Positions 8,755 to 16,973 of a stretch of DNA of 64,000 bases are shown piece after piece. How positions within the stretch are numbered: position 1 is the first letter of the stretch; each line of letters starts with the position of its first letter. Both the position numbers and the translations under genes were made by a program. The stretch covers positions 62,001 through 126,000 of the forward strand of contig NZ_JACJVN010000019.1 in the NCBI RefSeq assembly GCF_014212015.1. The letters are read 5' to 3'. Below the pieces are notes generated by a model. That model saw nothing but the letters and a program-made list of their open reading frames with translations, searched no databases and was not told the DNA's origin. Origin of the DNA: Cohnella lubricantis. Lineage in GTDB: Bacteria > Bacillota > Bacilli > Paenibacillales > Paenibacillaceae.

Positions 8755-11001
8755 ATGAACGCTGCAGCACAATCGGACAACGCAAGCGTAGAATTGGAGA
8801 TCGGCGGCATGACCTGCGCGGCCTGCGCGGCCCGGATCGAGAAAGGGCTGAATCGAATGCCGGGCGTCGCGATGGCGACGGTTAACCTGGCGCTCGAGAC
8901 GGCGCACGTCGAGTTCGCACCGGATGGCGGGGCGTCGCTGCCGGATGTCATCCGCAAGGTCGAGCAGCTCGGCTACCAGGCAGCGCGCAAGGCGGAGCAG
9001 CAAGACGGCGCGGCTCGGCGCCGGAAGGAGATCGTCCGTCAGCGGGGATGGCTGACCGCTTCGGCGATCTTGACGCTGCCGCTGCTCTGGGCGATGGCCG
9101 GGCACTTCGCTTTTCTATCATGGCTGCGGGTTCCCGAGCTGTTCATGAACGCCTGGTTCCAGCTAGGAATCGCGACGCCGGTGCAGTTCGTGATTGGCTG
9201 GCGGTTCTACGCCGGCGCCTTCAAAGCGCTGAGGAGCGGCAGCGCCAATATGGACGTGCTTGTCGCGCTCGGCACGTCGGCCGCCTACTTCTACAGCCTC
9301 TATCTGACAATAGATTCGGCCGGCGGCATGCAGATGGGGCGGGTTGAACTGTACTTCGAGACAAGCGCGGTGCTCATCACGCTTATTCTGCTGGGCAAGC
9401 TGTTCGAAGCGATGGCGAAGGGGCGTTCGTCCGAAGCGATTCGCTCGCTCATGAAGCTGCGGGCGAAGACGGCGCTCGTCGTGCGCGGCGGAGAAGAGAT
9501 AGCAGTTCCGGTCGAAAAGGTAGCCGTAGGCGACATCTGCATCGTCAAGCCGGGCGAGAAAATTCCGGTGGACGGCGTCGTCGTGGAAGGCTCGTCCGCC
9601 GTGGACGAATCGATGCTGACCGGAGAGAGCATGCCGGTCGGCAAGCAGCCGGGCGCTGAAGCGATCGGCGCGACGCTGAACAAGAACGGCATGCTCAAGA
9701 TCCGCGCGACGAGGGTCGGCAGCGAGACCGCCCTGTCACAGATTATCCGCGTCGTGGAGCAGGCGCAAAGCTCCAAAGCGCCGATCCAGCGGGTCGCGGA
9801 CAAGATCTCGGGCATCTTCGTGCCGATTGTCGTCGGCATCGCGGTGTTGACGTTCCTGATCTGGATTCTCTTCATTGAAGCAGGCCGTGTGGCGCCTGCG
9901 CTGGAAGCGGCTATCGCGGTGCTTGTTATCGCCTGCCCATGCGCGCTTGGCCTGGCAACGCCGACTTCCATTATGGCCGGTTCCGGCCGGGCGGCTGAGC
10001 TCGGCGTGCTGTTCAAAGGCGGCGAGCATCTGGAGACGGCGCATACGATCGATACGGTCGTGCTCGACAAGACGGGCACCGTCACGAAGGGCGCGCCGGA
10101 GCTGACGGATGCGGTCGTTGCCGACGGGTTTGGCGAGGCGGAGGTGCTGGCGGGGATCGGCGCGGCGGAACGCGCCTCCGAGCATCCGCTGGCGGAGGCG
10201 ATCGTCCGCGGCATACGGGAGCGGGGTATCGAGCTCCCGCAGGCGGAAGCGTTCGAGGCGGTGCCGGGCCATGGCGTGCGCGCCGAAGCCGGCGGGCATA
10301 CGCTGCTCATTGGCAACCGGCGGCTGATGGAGGCGAACGGCGTGCAGGCGCCGCCGGATGCGCTGGAGGCGCTGCGACGGCTGGAGGAGCAGGGCAAGAC
10401 GGTGGTGCTCGCGGCGGAGGACGGCGTCTATGCGGCAATGATTGCTGTCGCGGACACGATGAAGCCGACGTCTCGTCAGGCGGTGGAGCGGCTGAAGCGG
10501 CTCGGTCTGACGGTCATCATGATGACCGGGGACAACGAGCGGACGGCGAAGGCGATCGCTGGCGACGCAGGCATCGAGCAGGTGCTGGCCGAGGTGCTGC
10601 CGGAAGGCAAAGCGGCGGAGGTTCGCCGGTTGAAGGAGCGCGGCCGCAAGGTCGCCATGGTCGGCGACGGCATCAACGATGCGCCGGCGCTGGCAACGGC
10701 CGATGTCGGCATGGCGATCGGCACCGGGACGGACGTCGCGATGGAGACGGCGGATGTGACGCTTATGCGCGGCGATCTGAATGGCATCGCCGACGCGATC
10801 GAGATGAGCCGCCGCACGATGCGCAACATTCGTCAGAACCTGTTCTGGGCGCTCGCTTACAACGTCGTCGGCATCCCGATCGCGGCGAGCGGCCTGCTCG
10901 CCCCTTGGCTGGCGGGCGCGGCGATGGCGCTCAGCTCGGTGTCGGTCGTGCTGAACGCGCTGCGGCTGCAGCGGGCGAAGGTTGGCCGTGGGGGTGAGTG
11001 A
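8755..11001 (+). CDS. copA: copper-exporting P1B-type ATPase CopA
   Basis: A 748-residue membrane ATPase that exports Cu(I). One N-terminal HMA domain has GMTCAAC with Cys21 and Cys24; many Bacillus CopA proteins have two such domains. Eight membrane segments are expected. The sixth holds the CPC transport motif (C394-P395-C396 in [11 protein letters not shown]). The actuator TGES, the phosphorylation site DKTGT (D438), the nucleotide-binding HP in SEHPLAEA and the hinge GDGINDAP are all intact. The C-terminal membrane helix keeps NALRL. It follows csoR and copZ with its own CsoR-like operator. Confidence 0.96.
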   Translation: MNAAAQSDNASVELEIGGMTCAACAARIEKGLNRMPGVAMATVNLALETAHVEFAPDGGASLPDVIRKVEQLGYQAARKAEQQDGAARRRKEIVRQRGWLTASAILTLPLLWAMAGHFAFLSWLRVPELFMNAWFQLGIATPVQFVIGWRFYAGAFKALRSGSANMDVLVALGTSAAYFYSLYLTIDSAGGMQMGRVELYFETSAVLITLILLGKLFEAMAKGRSSEAIRSLMKLRAKTALVVRGGEEIAVPVEKVAVGDICIVKPGEKIPVDGVVVEGSSAVDESMLTGESMPVGKQPGAEAIGATLNKNGMLKIRATRVGSETALSQIIRVVEQAQSSKAPIQRVADKISGIFVPIVVGIAVLTFLIWILFIEAGRVAPALEAAIAVLVIACPCALGLATPTSIMAGSGRAAELGVLFKGGEHLETAHTIDTVVLDKTGTVTKGAPELTDAVVADGFGEAEVLAGIGAAERASEHPLAEAIVRGIRERGIELPQAEAFEAVPGHGVRAEAGGHTLLIGNRRLMEANGVQAPPDALEALRRLEEQGKTVVLAAEDGVYAAMIAVADTMKPTSRQAVERLKRLGLTVIMMTGDNERTAKAIAGDAGIEQVLAEVLPEGKAAEVRRLKERGRKVAMVGDGINDAPALATADVGMAIGTGTDVAMETADVTLMRGDLNGIADAIEMSRRTMRNIRQNLFWALAYNVVGIPIAASGLLAPWLAGAAMALSSVSVVLNALRLQRAKVGRGGE

Positions 11002-11325
11002 GGGCGCGATACGCCAGTGCGCCGGATGAAGCGCATACGAGCGAGTGAATGTGCGGAGTGCCGGACGAGCGCATGTGAAAGCGGGATTATGTGAAGTGAG
11101 TAATGGTGCGTATGTGAAGGTATGATCGTTCATTAGCTGATAGATATGGGCTCCATTCCAAATTGGCTACAGCGGCTGCCTTCGGGCAGCCGTTGTTGCA
11201 TCTGCCGGAGTTACGCTTATGTTTGGGATGCAGCATTCGAGCATTAGCCCTTGACCAGCAGACTTGCGCCGGATATAGTGATATCAATAGTTACTTTAAA
11301 AAATAAAGTTAAGAGGGTGTAGCCA
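11002..11325. other. 324-nt intergenic region without a gene
   Basis: Apart from the terminator at 11173-11197 nothing was recognised. The first 100 nt are GC-rich with short imperfect GCGCATACGAGCG-like repeats. The stretch before the next gene is AT-rich (TTACTTTAAAAAATAAAG) and probably holds its promoter. Confidence 0.5.
11173..11197 (+). terminator. intrinsic terminator after copA (UUCG tetraloop)
   Basis: CGGCTGCC, a TTCG tetraloop and GGCAGCCG form an 8-bp stem, followed by TTGTT. The stable tetraloop compensates for the weak T tract. Confidence 0.78.
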
Positions 11326-12093
11326 TTGACAGCGCCCATATTCGTAGGACACGGCTCGCCGATGATGGCGGTGCAGGACAATGCCTGCGCGAGATTTCTG
11401 GAGGAATACGGGAAGACGCTTCGTCCGAAAGCCATTATCATTTTCACAGCCCATTGGGAGAACCGGGTAACGACGATCTCCTCGGTAAGCGGCGAGTACG
11501 ATACAATCTATGACTTCGGAGGGTTCCCTCAGGAACTCTACGAGATCCGCTATCCGGCGAAGGGTTCGCCCGAGTTGGCGGAGCGTGTGGCTTCGATGCT
11601 GAGCGTGAAGGGGATTGCTTCGCAATTTGATGCGGCGAGAGGGCTCGATCACGGCTCGTGGGTCCCGTTGTCCCGCATGTTCCCGGATGCGGCTATCCCC
11701 GTCGTTCAGATGTCGGTGAACCCTTTCCTGCCGGCTGAGGAGCAGTATCGCATCGGAGAAGCGCTGCGCGGGTTGGACCGCGAGGATATTCTCATTATTG
11801 GCAGCGGGGCGACCGTACACAACTTTCGGACGTTGAACCCGCATGCTAAGGAACCGGACGCTTGGGCCGTCGCGTTCGACGATTGGCTGGTTGAGCGCAT
11901 GCGCGGGCGTGACCTTGATGCGTTGTTCCGCTGCGAGGAGATGGCGCCGAACGCTCGGCTCGCAGTGCCGCGGCCGGAGCATTTCGTGCCGCTGTACATC
12001 GCTTTCGGCAGCGGCGATCCGGCAGGCGGGGTGAAGGAGATTCACCGCAGCTACGAGATGGGCGCGTTGAGCTACCTGTCGCTGTCGTTCTGA
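11326..12093 (+). CDS. DODA-type extradiol aromatic ring-opening dioxygenase
   Basis: A 255-residue class III (LigB-fold) dioxygenase of the DodA/YgiD type. Members open catechol rings such as that of DOPA using a non-haem metal. The expected metal and substrate histidines appear in FVGHGSPM (near residue 8), FTAHWENR (about 43), GLDHGSWVPL (about 107) and ATVHNF (about 165). The start is TTG at 11326 after AAGAGGG, which begins MTAPIFVGHG with no upstream alternative. It is a single gene between two intergenic stretches. The real substrate cannot be told. Confidence 0.88.
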   Translation: MTAPIFVGHGSPMMAVQDNACARFLEEYGKTLRPKAIIIFTAHWENRVTTISSVSGEYDTIYDFGGFPQELYEIRYPAKGSPELAERVASMLSVKGIASQFDAARGLDHGSWVPLSRMFPDAAIPVVQMSVNPFLPAEEQYRIGEALRGLDREDILIIGSGATVHNFRTLNPHAKEPDAWAVAFDDWLVERMRGRDLDALFRCEEMAPNARLAVPRPEHFVPLYIAFGSGDPAGGVKEIHRSYEMGALSYLSLSF

Positions 12094-12310
12094 GGTGTGA
12101 CTCGAGCGCTGGACGTTGCGCTTGGTTGCGAGGTGAACTAAGTAACAGCGGGACGGTGCGGGGATGATCGTAACCAATCGTTCGGTCGCCATTCGGTCGC
12201 ACCAACTTACTTACACTCATGCTGTCCCCGGCGCAAACCGACCTCAAAGTGAACCTCCCGGACATCACAAACCCGTTAGATGGATGGCCGAAACGTTCGG
12301 AAGCAGGCTC

Positions 12311-12861
12311 ATGAGTAACTTTTTGTGCCTTGTAGCGGTAGCGGCGCGGCGATTGGAGTGGACAAGGCACTTTTTGTGCCTTGTTGCGGGGTTGGCGCAG
12401 CGATTGGGGCGGACAAGGCACTTTTTGTGCCTTGTTGCGGTAGCGGCGCTGGGATTGGAGCGGACAAGGCACTTTTTGTGCCTTGTAGCGGTAGCGGCGC
12501 GGCGATTGGAGTGGACAAGGCACTTTTTGTGCCTTGTTGCGGGGTTGGCGCAGCGATTGGGGCGGACAAGGCACTTTTTGTGCCTTGTTGCGGGGTTGGC
12601 GCAGCGAGAGAAGCGGACAAAGCACTTTTTGTGCCTTGTTGCGGGCTTGGCGCAGCGAGAGGAGCGGACAAGGCACATTTTGTGCCTTGTTGCGGGCTTG
12701 GCGCAGCGAGAGGAGCGGACAAGGCACATTTTGTGCCTTGTAGCGGTAGCGGCGCGGCGAGAGGAGCGGACAAGGCACTTTTTGTGCCTTGTTGCGGGGT
12801 TGGCGCGGCGATTGGAGCGGACAAGGCACTTTTTGTGCCTTGTTGCGGGGTTGGCGCTTAG
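12311..12861. repeat. tandem array of 51-bp hairpin-bearing units (about 10.5 copies)
   Basis: GTGCC recurs at 12325, 12376, 12427, 12478, 12529, 12580, 12631, 12682, 12733, 12784 and 12835, exactly 51 bp apart. Each full unit contains ACAAGGCAC, a 5-nt loop (TTTTT, or ATTTT at 12677 and 12728) and GTGCCTTGT, a 9-bp inverted repeat. Between hairpins lie 28-nt GC-rich linkers made from a few half-modules: GCGGTAGCGGCGCGG or GCGGGGTTGGCGCAG, then CGATTGG or CGAGAGG. Linkers 1-2 recur exactly as 4-5, and 7 equals 8, which indicates duplication and conversion. The first copy has a broken left arm. Since 51 is divisible by 3, several reading frames stay open on both strands, but none has a convincing ribosome site. 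Confidence 0.95.
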
Positions 12862-12889
12862 CCCGCTCCACGCGCTCCGCCGATCCCCG

Positions 12890-13408
12890 TCACCCGCCCA
12901 TGTAACGCTCCCGCACTACGTCCAGATGGTGACACGTATGCGCTGCGATGAAGTAGCCAATGGCGGCGGCGGTTGTGCGGGTGTCGTTGATGATGCCGGC
13001 GCGCCGCCATTCCTCTGCGGTCAAGCCCTTCGCCAGCGCCAGCGTCGAGGCGCGGACGGCGCGGAACTCTTCCACCAGATCGATGAGCGGTCTACGGTCG
13101 AAGCGGGTTCCATTCACGAAGTGCTCCGGGTGCCTCGGCAAGGGCACCTTGTCGCCGCGCGCGATGCACATGAGCCGGTAGCTGCTCGTACGCTCGGTAT
13201 CGATCAGATGGCCGAGCACCTCCTTCAAGCTCCATTTGCCATCCGCATATCGATACAGGCTCTTCTCCTCGCCGAACGATACGTATAGCGAGACAACCTC
13301 CTTCAGCTGCTCTTGAAGCAGCAGGGTCGCATCTCCTTCCGGAAGCAGACGGAAATAATCGTCCCAATATGGCTGATAATCGCCTTGTAACGGCTTAGGT
13401 ACGCTCAT
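12890..13408 (-). CDS. DinB/YfiT-like putative metal-dependent protein
   Basis: A 172-residue protein of the DinB superfamily, predicted as a four-helix bundle. The three-histidine metal site is visible: H67 in LGHLIDTE and the pair in HTCHHLDVV near the C-terminus. WSLKEVLGHLIDTERTSSYRLMCIARGD is a typical DinB pattern. Members include thiol-dependent transferases such as bacillithiol S-transferase, but the substrate here is unknown. The minus-strand ATG at 13408 follows GGAGG with a 10-nt spacing. Its stop is 29 nt from the end of the 51-bp array, so the array lies downstream of it. Confidence 0.85.
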   Translation of the reverse strand: MSVPKPLQGDYQPYWDDYFRLLPEGDATLLLQEQLKEVVSLYVSFGEEKSLYRYADGKWSLKEVLGHLIDTERTSSYRLMCIARGDKVPLPRHPEHFVNGTRFDRRPLIDLVEEFRAVRASTLALAKGLTAEEWRRAGIINDTRTTAAAIGYFIAAHTCHHLDVVRERYMGG

Positions 13409-13479
13409 GATTGCGCGACCTCCAATATTTTTGAAATGGGTATGAATGGAAACTGTATACCATGCACAACCGCTTCATA

Positions 13480-13495
13480 TGTTTCACGTGAAGCG
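13480..13495. promoter_or_regulatory. parS-like palindrome
   Basis: TGTTTCACGTGAAGCG matches 14 of 16 positions of the Bacillus ParB-binding parS consensus (TGTTNCACGTGAAACA), including the full TTTCACGTGAA core. It also forms the right part of a longer inverted repeat, CCGCTTCA (13470-13477) with TGAAGCGG (13489-13496), so it could instead be an operator or a terminator stem. It lies upstream of the DinB-like gene. Confidence 0.4.
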
Positions 13496-13687
13496 GCGGG
13501 ATACGCTATTTTTCGTTGCGTGCGGCGGGGGAATGGCGCTTGCGGGTTGGCTGAATACGCGAGTTCGCGTCGGGCTTTGCGGAAATGACGCGTGAGGCGC
13601 GCAATCCGACAAGAGCGCGGTCTGCCTGAACTAACGGCAGAAGAGGCGTGCGGCTGGGGCCAAACCTCTTTTTCGACCCGTGATTGC

Positions 13688-14038
13688 CTATTCGTGAATG
13701 AAGTCCGCCACTCGCGTATCGTTCTTGCCGAGCGGCATGATTGAATAGAACGTCTCGTTGCTCCGTATGTGCTCGATCGTCTGAATAATGATGATGCGTT
13801 CGTATTCCCGCAGCTTGCCGTCAACCAGCTCCCATAACAGATTGTCCAGCGAATCGTAATGGTCGCAGAAGGTGACGCGGTTCACCCCGGCCAACTCCGC
13901 CAACTCCGCCAGCTCCGCCAGCTCCTTCACCTTCAATTCGTGAATGCTCTTCTCTGTGAGCAGCTTCAACAAGGCGTCCTTCAGCCGCTTCCGCGTGCGA
14001 GCGACCCGGACGTCGGGATATTCCCCGCTCCCGTGCAA
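13688..14038 (-). pseudogene. truncated TetR/AcrR-type regulator with repeat-expanded HTH
   Basis: The frame encodes DVRVARTRKRLKDALLKLL and then VNRVTFCDHYDSLDNLLWEL, the helix-turn-helix pattern of TetR-type proteins. Between them the usual single ELAELAG has grown to KELAELAELAELAG through a 9-bp tandem repeat (CAACTCCGC/CAGCTCCGC, 13889-13930), which adds six residues in the HTH. The protein ends after about 116 residues (TTG start at 14038), so most of the ligand-binding domain is missing. An in-frame open stretch upstream to 14173 lacks a TetR-like sequence. It is probably decayed or a non-binding relic; a short functional regulator is less likely. Confidence 0.55.
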
Positions 14039-14065
14039 GGCGCATACTCCGTTCTTCCGGCTTCG

Positions 14066-14114
14066 CGAGCCGATCCTGTCCAAGATTCTGGCTCGCTTGG
14101 TAGGGATCGGCTCG
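14066..14114. promoter_or_regulatory. 11-bp inverted repeat upstream of the TetR-like gene
   Basis: CGAGCCGATCC (14066-14076) and GGATCGGCTCG (14104-14114) are perfect inverted copies 27 bp apart. The pair lies just upstream of the truncated TetR-type frame and could be a relic operator or an RNA stem. Confidence 0.35.
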
Positions 14115-14214
14115 TTGCTTCTCAACTGGCGTTCGATCTGATATATTAGGTACAACTTAATTAAATTAGGCAATAACTAAAATATAAAGGCTGGATTCCG
14201 TATCGGAAAGGCGG

Positions 14215-14460
14215 ATGGAGATGCTCACATGGAGGCTTAGACAGATGATGACGGAGAGGGGCGTATGGACCGGCGCCGCGCTCGCTCGATTGCTGAAGGA
14301 CAGAGCGGGATACGAGTTGTCGGCTCCGTCGATCAGCGCGCTCCTTCGGGGACAGCCGAAGCAGATGAAGTCGGAGACGTTGGATGCGTTGTGCACCGCG
14401 CTGGACTGCACGCCGGGCGATCTGTGGCTGCATGAGCGCGGTGAGACGCAAGGAGCTTAA
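14215..14460 (+). CDS. small XRE/Cro-type helix-turn-helix protein
   Basis: An 81-residue protein consisting almost only of a Cro/C1-type HTH. Residues 5-17 are RLRQMMTERGVW, the recognition region is LSAPSISALLRG, and the end TLDALCTALDCTPGDLWLH is the highly conserved last helix of this family. GGAGATG-like purines precede the start. It lies 25 nt upstream of the deformylase start on the same strand, so the two may be co-transcribed. The regulatory target is unknown. Confidence 0.82.
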   Translation: MEMLTWRLRQMMTERGVWTGAALARLLKDRAGYELSAPSISALLRGQPKQMKSETLDALCTALDCTPGDLWLHERGETQGA

Positions 14461-14485
14461 ACGAATAGACAGGGGAGACACTCGG

Positions 14486-15004
14486 ATGTCGGAGAAACTC
14501 ATTATGCCGTTCGGCGACCCGATTCTGCGCAAACAAGCGAAGCCGGTCACCGACTTTGGTCCGAGGACCGGCAAGCTGATGGACGACCTGCGCGATACGC
14601 TGTACGCGGCCGAGGGCCGGGCGGGGCTGGCGGCGCCGCAGATCGGCATCTTGCGCCGGGCGCTCTCGATGGATTGCGGGGAAGGCTTGATGGAGCTGAT
14701 CAATCCGGAGATATTGGAGATGGGCGGCGAACATATCGGACCGGAGGCATGCTTGTCCTATCCCGGCTTCGCCGGCAATGTCAAGCGAGCCCAGTATGTC
14801 CGGGTCCGCGCCAGGAATCGGCAAGGAGGCTCGTTTGAGCTGGAAGGCGAAGGCTACCTGGCCCGTTGCATCCAGCATGAGATCGATCATCTGGACGGCG
14901 TGCTGTTCGTGGATCGGGTGGAGGAGCCATACTTGTATCACGAGCAGACGCAGCAGCGGGTACGCGTACTAGACGTGCTGCGGCTGACGAATCAGTCTGG
15001 GTAG
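14486..15004 (+). CDS. def: peptide deformylase
   Basis: A 172-residue enzyme that removes the formyl group from the N-terminal methionine of new proteins. All three motifs are visible: GLAAPQIG (about 49-56), the metal Cys in EACLSYPG (usually EGCLS) and HEIDHLDG (about 133-140) with both metal histidines and the catalytic Glu. The ATG at 14486 follows AGGGGAG. Length is typical of the type 1 enzyme. The Gly-to-Ala change in EACLS is a mild deviation also found in secondary deformylases, so this may be a paralogue and not the housekeeping copy beside fmt, which is not seen here. Confidence 0.93.
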   Translation: MSEKLIMPFGDPILRKQAKPVTDFGPRTGKLMDDLRDTLYAAEGRAGLAAPQIGILRRALSMDCGEGLMELINPEILEMGGEHIGPEACLSYPGFAGNVKRAQYVRVRARNRQGGSFELEGEGYLARCIQHEIDHLDGVLFVDRVEEPYLYHEQTQQRVRVLDVLRLTNQSG

Positions 15005-15070
15005 AGGAGGAAGCACGCGTTAGCAACAGAATCGTTTACACTCTAACGCTGCCTGTCGTTTACTGTCGGC

Positions 15071-15236
15071 ATGGCCGCCATGAGCGACGGCCTCAAGCTG
15101 ATGCGCAGCGATGCGGCGGACCCCATGCAGATCGCGACCGTCGCGCTGTTCCTCGACTCTGACGACTCGAGCTTCCTGAACGGCACGATTCATCACGGCG
15201 GACGGCGGCTGGACGGCATACGAAGAAGCTTATTGA
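15071..15236 (+). pseudogene. short-chain dehydrogenase (SDR) C-terminal remnant with frameshift
   Basis: From 15071 the frame encodes ADPMQIATVALFLDSDDSSF and then LNGTI, the conserved C-terminal segment of classical SDR proteins. At C15191 one extra base shifts the frame. Reading on in the other frame gives ITADGGWTAYEEAY and a stop at 15234-15236, the usual SDR ending (ADGGWT). The N-terminal Rossmann part is absent from the 66 nt between def and this point. It is therefore a 5'-truncated, frameshifted relic. Confidence 0.78.
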
Positions 15237-15355
15237 AGTTTATAAACAGCAGGTGCCGATCACGCCAAATCATGAAATTATCGCAAGCAGTCTGTTCCGA
15301 ATCCGGAGCAGGCTGCTTTCTTGTGTGTTATGCGCGCCAGGCGGAACGAGCGGGG

Positions 15356-15384
15356 TCGATACTGGAACCCTTTTCCATTATAAT
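15356..15384 (+). promoter_or_regulatory. predicted aspA promoter
   Basis: TCGATA (15356-15361) and a perfect -10 TATAAT (15379-15384) are separated by 17 bp. They lie 41 nt before the aspA ATG, which has AAGGAGGAA at 15409-15417. Confidence 0.6.
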
Positions 15385-15424
15385 GAAGAGGACACGCATG
15401 AGAGCCTGAAGGAGGAACTGCGAT

Positions 15425-16849
15425 ATGGCGTACAGAGTAGAGAAGGACTTCCTCGGCGAGAAGCAGGTGCCGGAAGACGCTTATTATGGGATTCAGACGC
15501 TGCGGGCGGTCGAAAATTTTCCAATCACGGGAGTCCCTGTCCATCCCGAGTTAATCTGGGCGCTCGCCCATGTGAAGAAGGCGGCGGCTCTCGCCAACAA
15601 GCAGACGAAGATGCTCCGCGCGAACATCGCGGACGCGATCGTGCAGGCCGCGGACGAAGTCGCCGGCGGCAAGCTGGCCGACCAGTTCCTGGTCGATTCG
15701 ATTCAGGGCGGGGCCGGCACCTCGATCAATATGAATATGAACGAAGTGCTCGCCAACCGAGCGCTTGAGATAATGGGGCACAAGAAAGGCGAGTACTTCC
15801 ACTGCAGCCCGAACAATCACGTCAATATGTCGCAGTCGACCAATGACGTCATTCCAACGGCGATTCGGATCGCGGCATACCGGATGGCGCAGACGCTACT
15901 GGAGACGCTTGACGGACTGCAATCCGCGTTGTACCGCAAGTCGGAGCAATTCGACGACGTGATCAAGATGGGCCGCACCCATCTGCAGGACGCGGTGCCG
16001 ATCCGGCTCGGCCAGGAGTTCAGCGCTTATGCGGCGGTGATTGGCCGCGACATCGGCCGCATCTCGAGAGCGGCGGACGGGCTGCTCGTGGTGAACATGG
16101 GCGCGACGGCGGTCGGGACCGGTCTGAACGCGAAGCCGGAATATATCCGCGAGGTGGTGCGGATTATGGCCGAGGATGTGGGGATCCCGCTTCAGGATGC
16201 AGAGAACCTCGTCGACGCGACGCAGAACACGGACGCTTATACGGAGCTGTCGGCGTCGCTTAAGGTGTGCGCGGTGAACCTGTCGAAAATATGCAATGAC
16301 ATCCGCTTGATGGCATCGGGGCCGCGTACGGGACTAAGCGAGATTGCGCTGCCGCCGCGTCAGCCGGGCTCCTCGATCATGCCGGGCAAGGTGAATCCGG
16401 TGATGGCCGAGGTCGTGAACCAGACGGCATTCCAAGTGATTGGCAACGACCATACGATCTGTCTTGCGTCGGAAGCCGGCCAATTCGAGCTGAACGTGAT
16501 GGGGCCGGTGCTGGCTTTTAACCTGCTGCAATCGCTCAAAATATTGCGCAACGCCGTCGACGTCTTCATCCGCCATGCGCTGGACGGGATGGAGGCGAAC
16601 CGCGAGCGGTGCGAGGAGTACGTGCGGGGCAGCTTCGGCATCGTGACGGCGCTGAACCCGCATCTCGGCTATGAAGTGGCCGCCCAGCTCGTTAAGGACG
16701 CCTTGAAGAGCGGCACGACGGTGCAGGCGCTCATACTGGAGCGCCATCTGCTGACGCCGGAGGAGATCGCGGTCATTCTGGACCCCGTCCAGATGACGAC
16801 GCCGGGTATCGCCGGCGAATGGCTGCTGACGGGCGAGTCGGAGGTGTGA
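15425..16849 (+). CDS. aspA: aspartate ammonia-lyase (aspartase)
   Basis: A 474-residue member of the fumarase/aspartase superfamily. It converts L-aspartate to fumarate and ammonia. The signature GSSIMPGKVNPV (about 318-329) with the catalytic flexible loop is intact. The family regions GGAGTSINMNMNEVLANRA, SPNNHVNMSQSTNDVIPTA and GRTHLQDAVPI also match aspartase rather than class II fumarase, which normally has GSGTQTNMN in the first of these. The ATG follows a strong AAGGAGG site. No asparaginase (ansA) is adjacent, so it appears to be a single-gene unit. Confidence 0.93.
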   Translation: MAYRVEKDFLGEKQVPEDAYYGIQTLRAVENFPITGVPVHPELIWALAHVKKAAALANKQTKMLRANIADAIVQAADEVAGGKLADQFLVDSIQGGAGTSINMNMNEVLANRALEIMGHKKGEYFHCSPNNHVNMSQSTNDVIPTAIRIAAYRMAQTLLETLDGLQSALYRKSEQFDDVIKMGRTHLQDAVPIRLGQEFSAYAAVIGRDIGRISRAADGLLVVNMGATAVGTGLNAKPEYIREVVRIMAEDVGIPLQDAENLVDATQNTDAYTELSASLKVCAVNLSKICNDIRLMASGPRTGLSEIALPPRQPGSSIMPGKVNPVMAEVVNQTAFQVIGNDHTICLASEAGQFELNVMGPVLAFNLLQSLKILRNAVDVFIRHALDGMEANRERCEEYVRGSFGIVTALNPHLGYEVAAQLVKDALKSGTTVQALILERHLLTPEEIAVILDPVQMTTPGIAGEWLLTGESEV

Positions 16850-16973
16850 CCGATCGGCGGGCGGTTGGCGGTCGGCGGCTATGGAGCGGCAGCACGTTGG
16901 CGCGCGAGATACTCGGCGAAGCCGTGTAACTCCGGTTCGTGGAAATTTTCAATTAATGAAGGAGTCGTTGCGA

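Noticed and set aside
11066-11082. A CcpA cre site after copA
   Set aside because: TGTGAAAGCGGGATTA lacks the required C near the end and lies downstream of the gene.
12311-12861. CRISPR array
   Set aside because: The linkers between hairpins are near-identical mosaics and not unique spacers, the period is fixed at 51 bp, and there is no cas gene nearby.
12164-13288. A 374-residue repeat protein on the plus strand through the array
   Set aside because: The frame is open only because the unit is 51 bp long; the part after 12862 is the reverse shadow of the DinB-like gene, and there is no good ribosome site.
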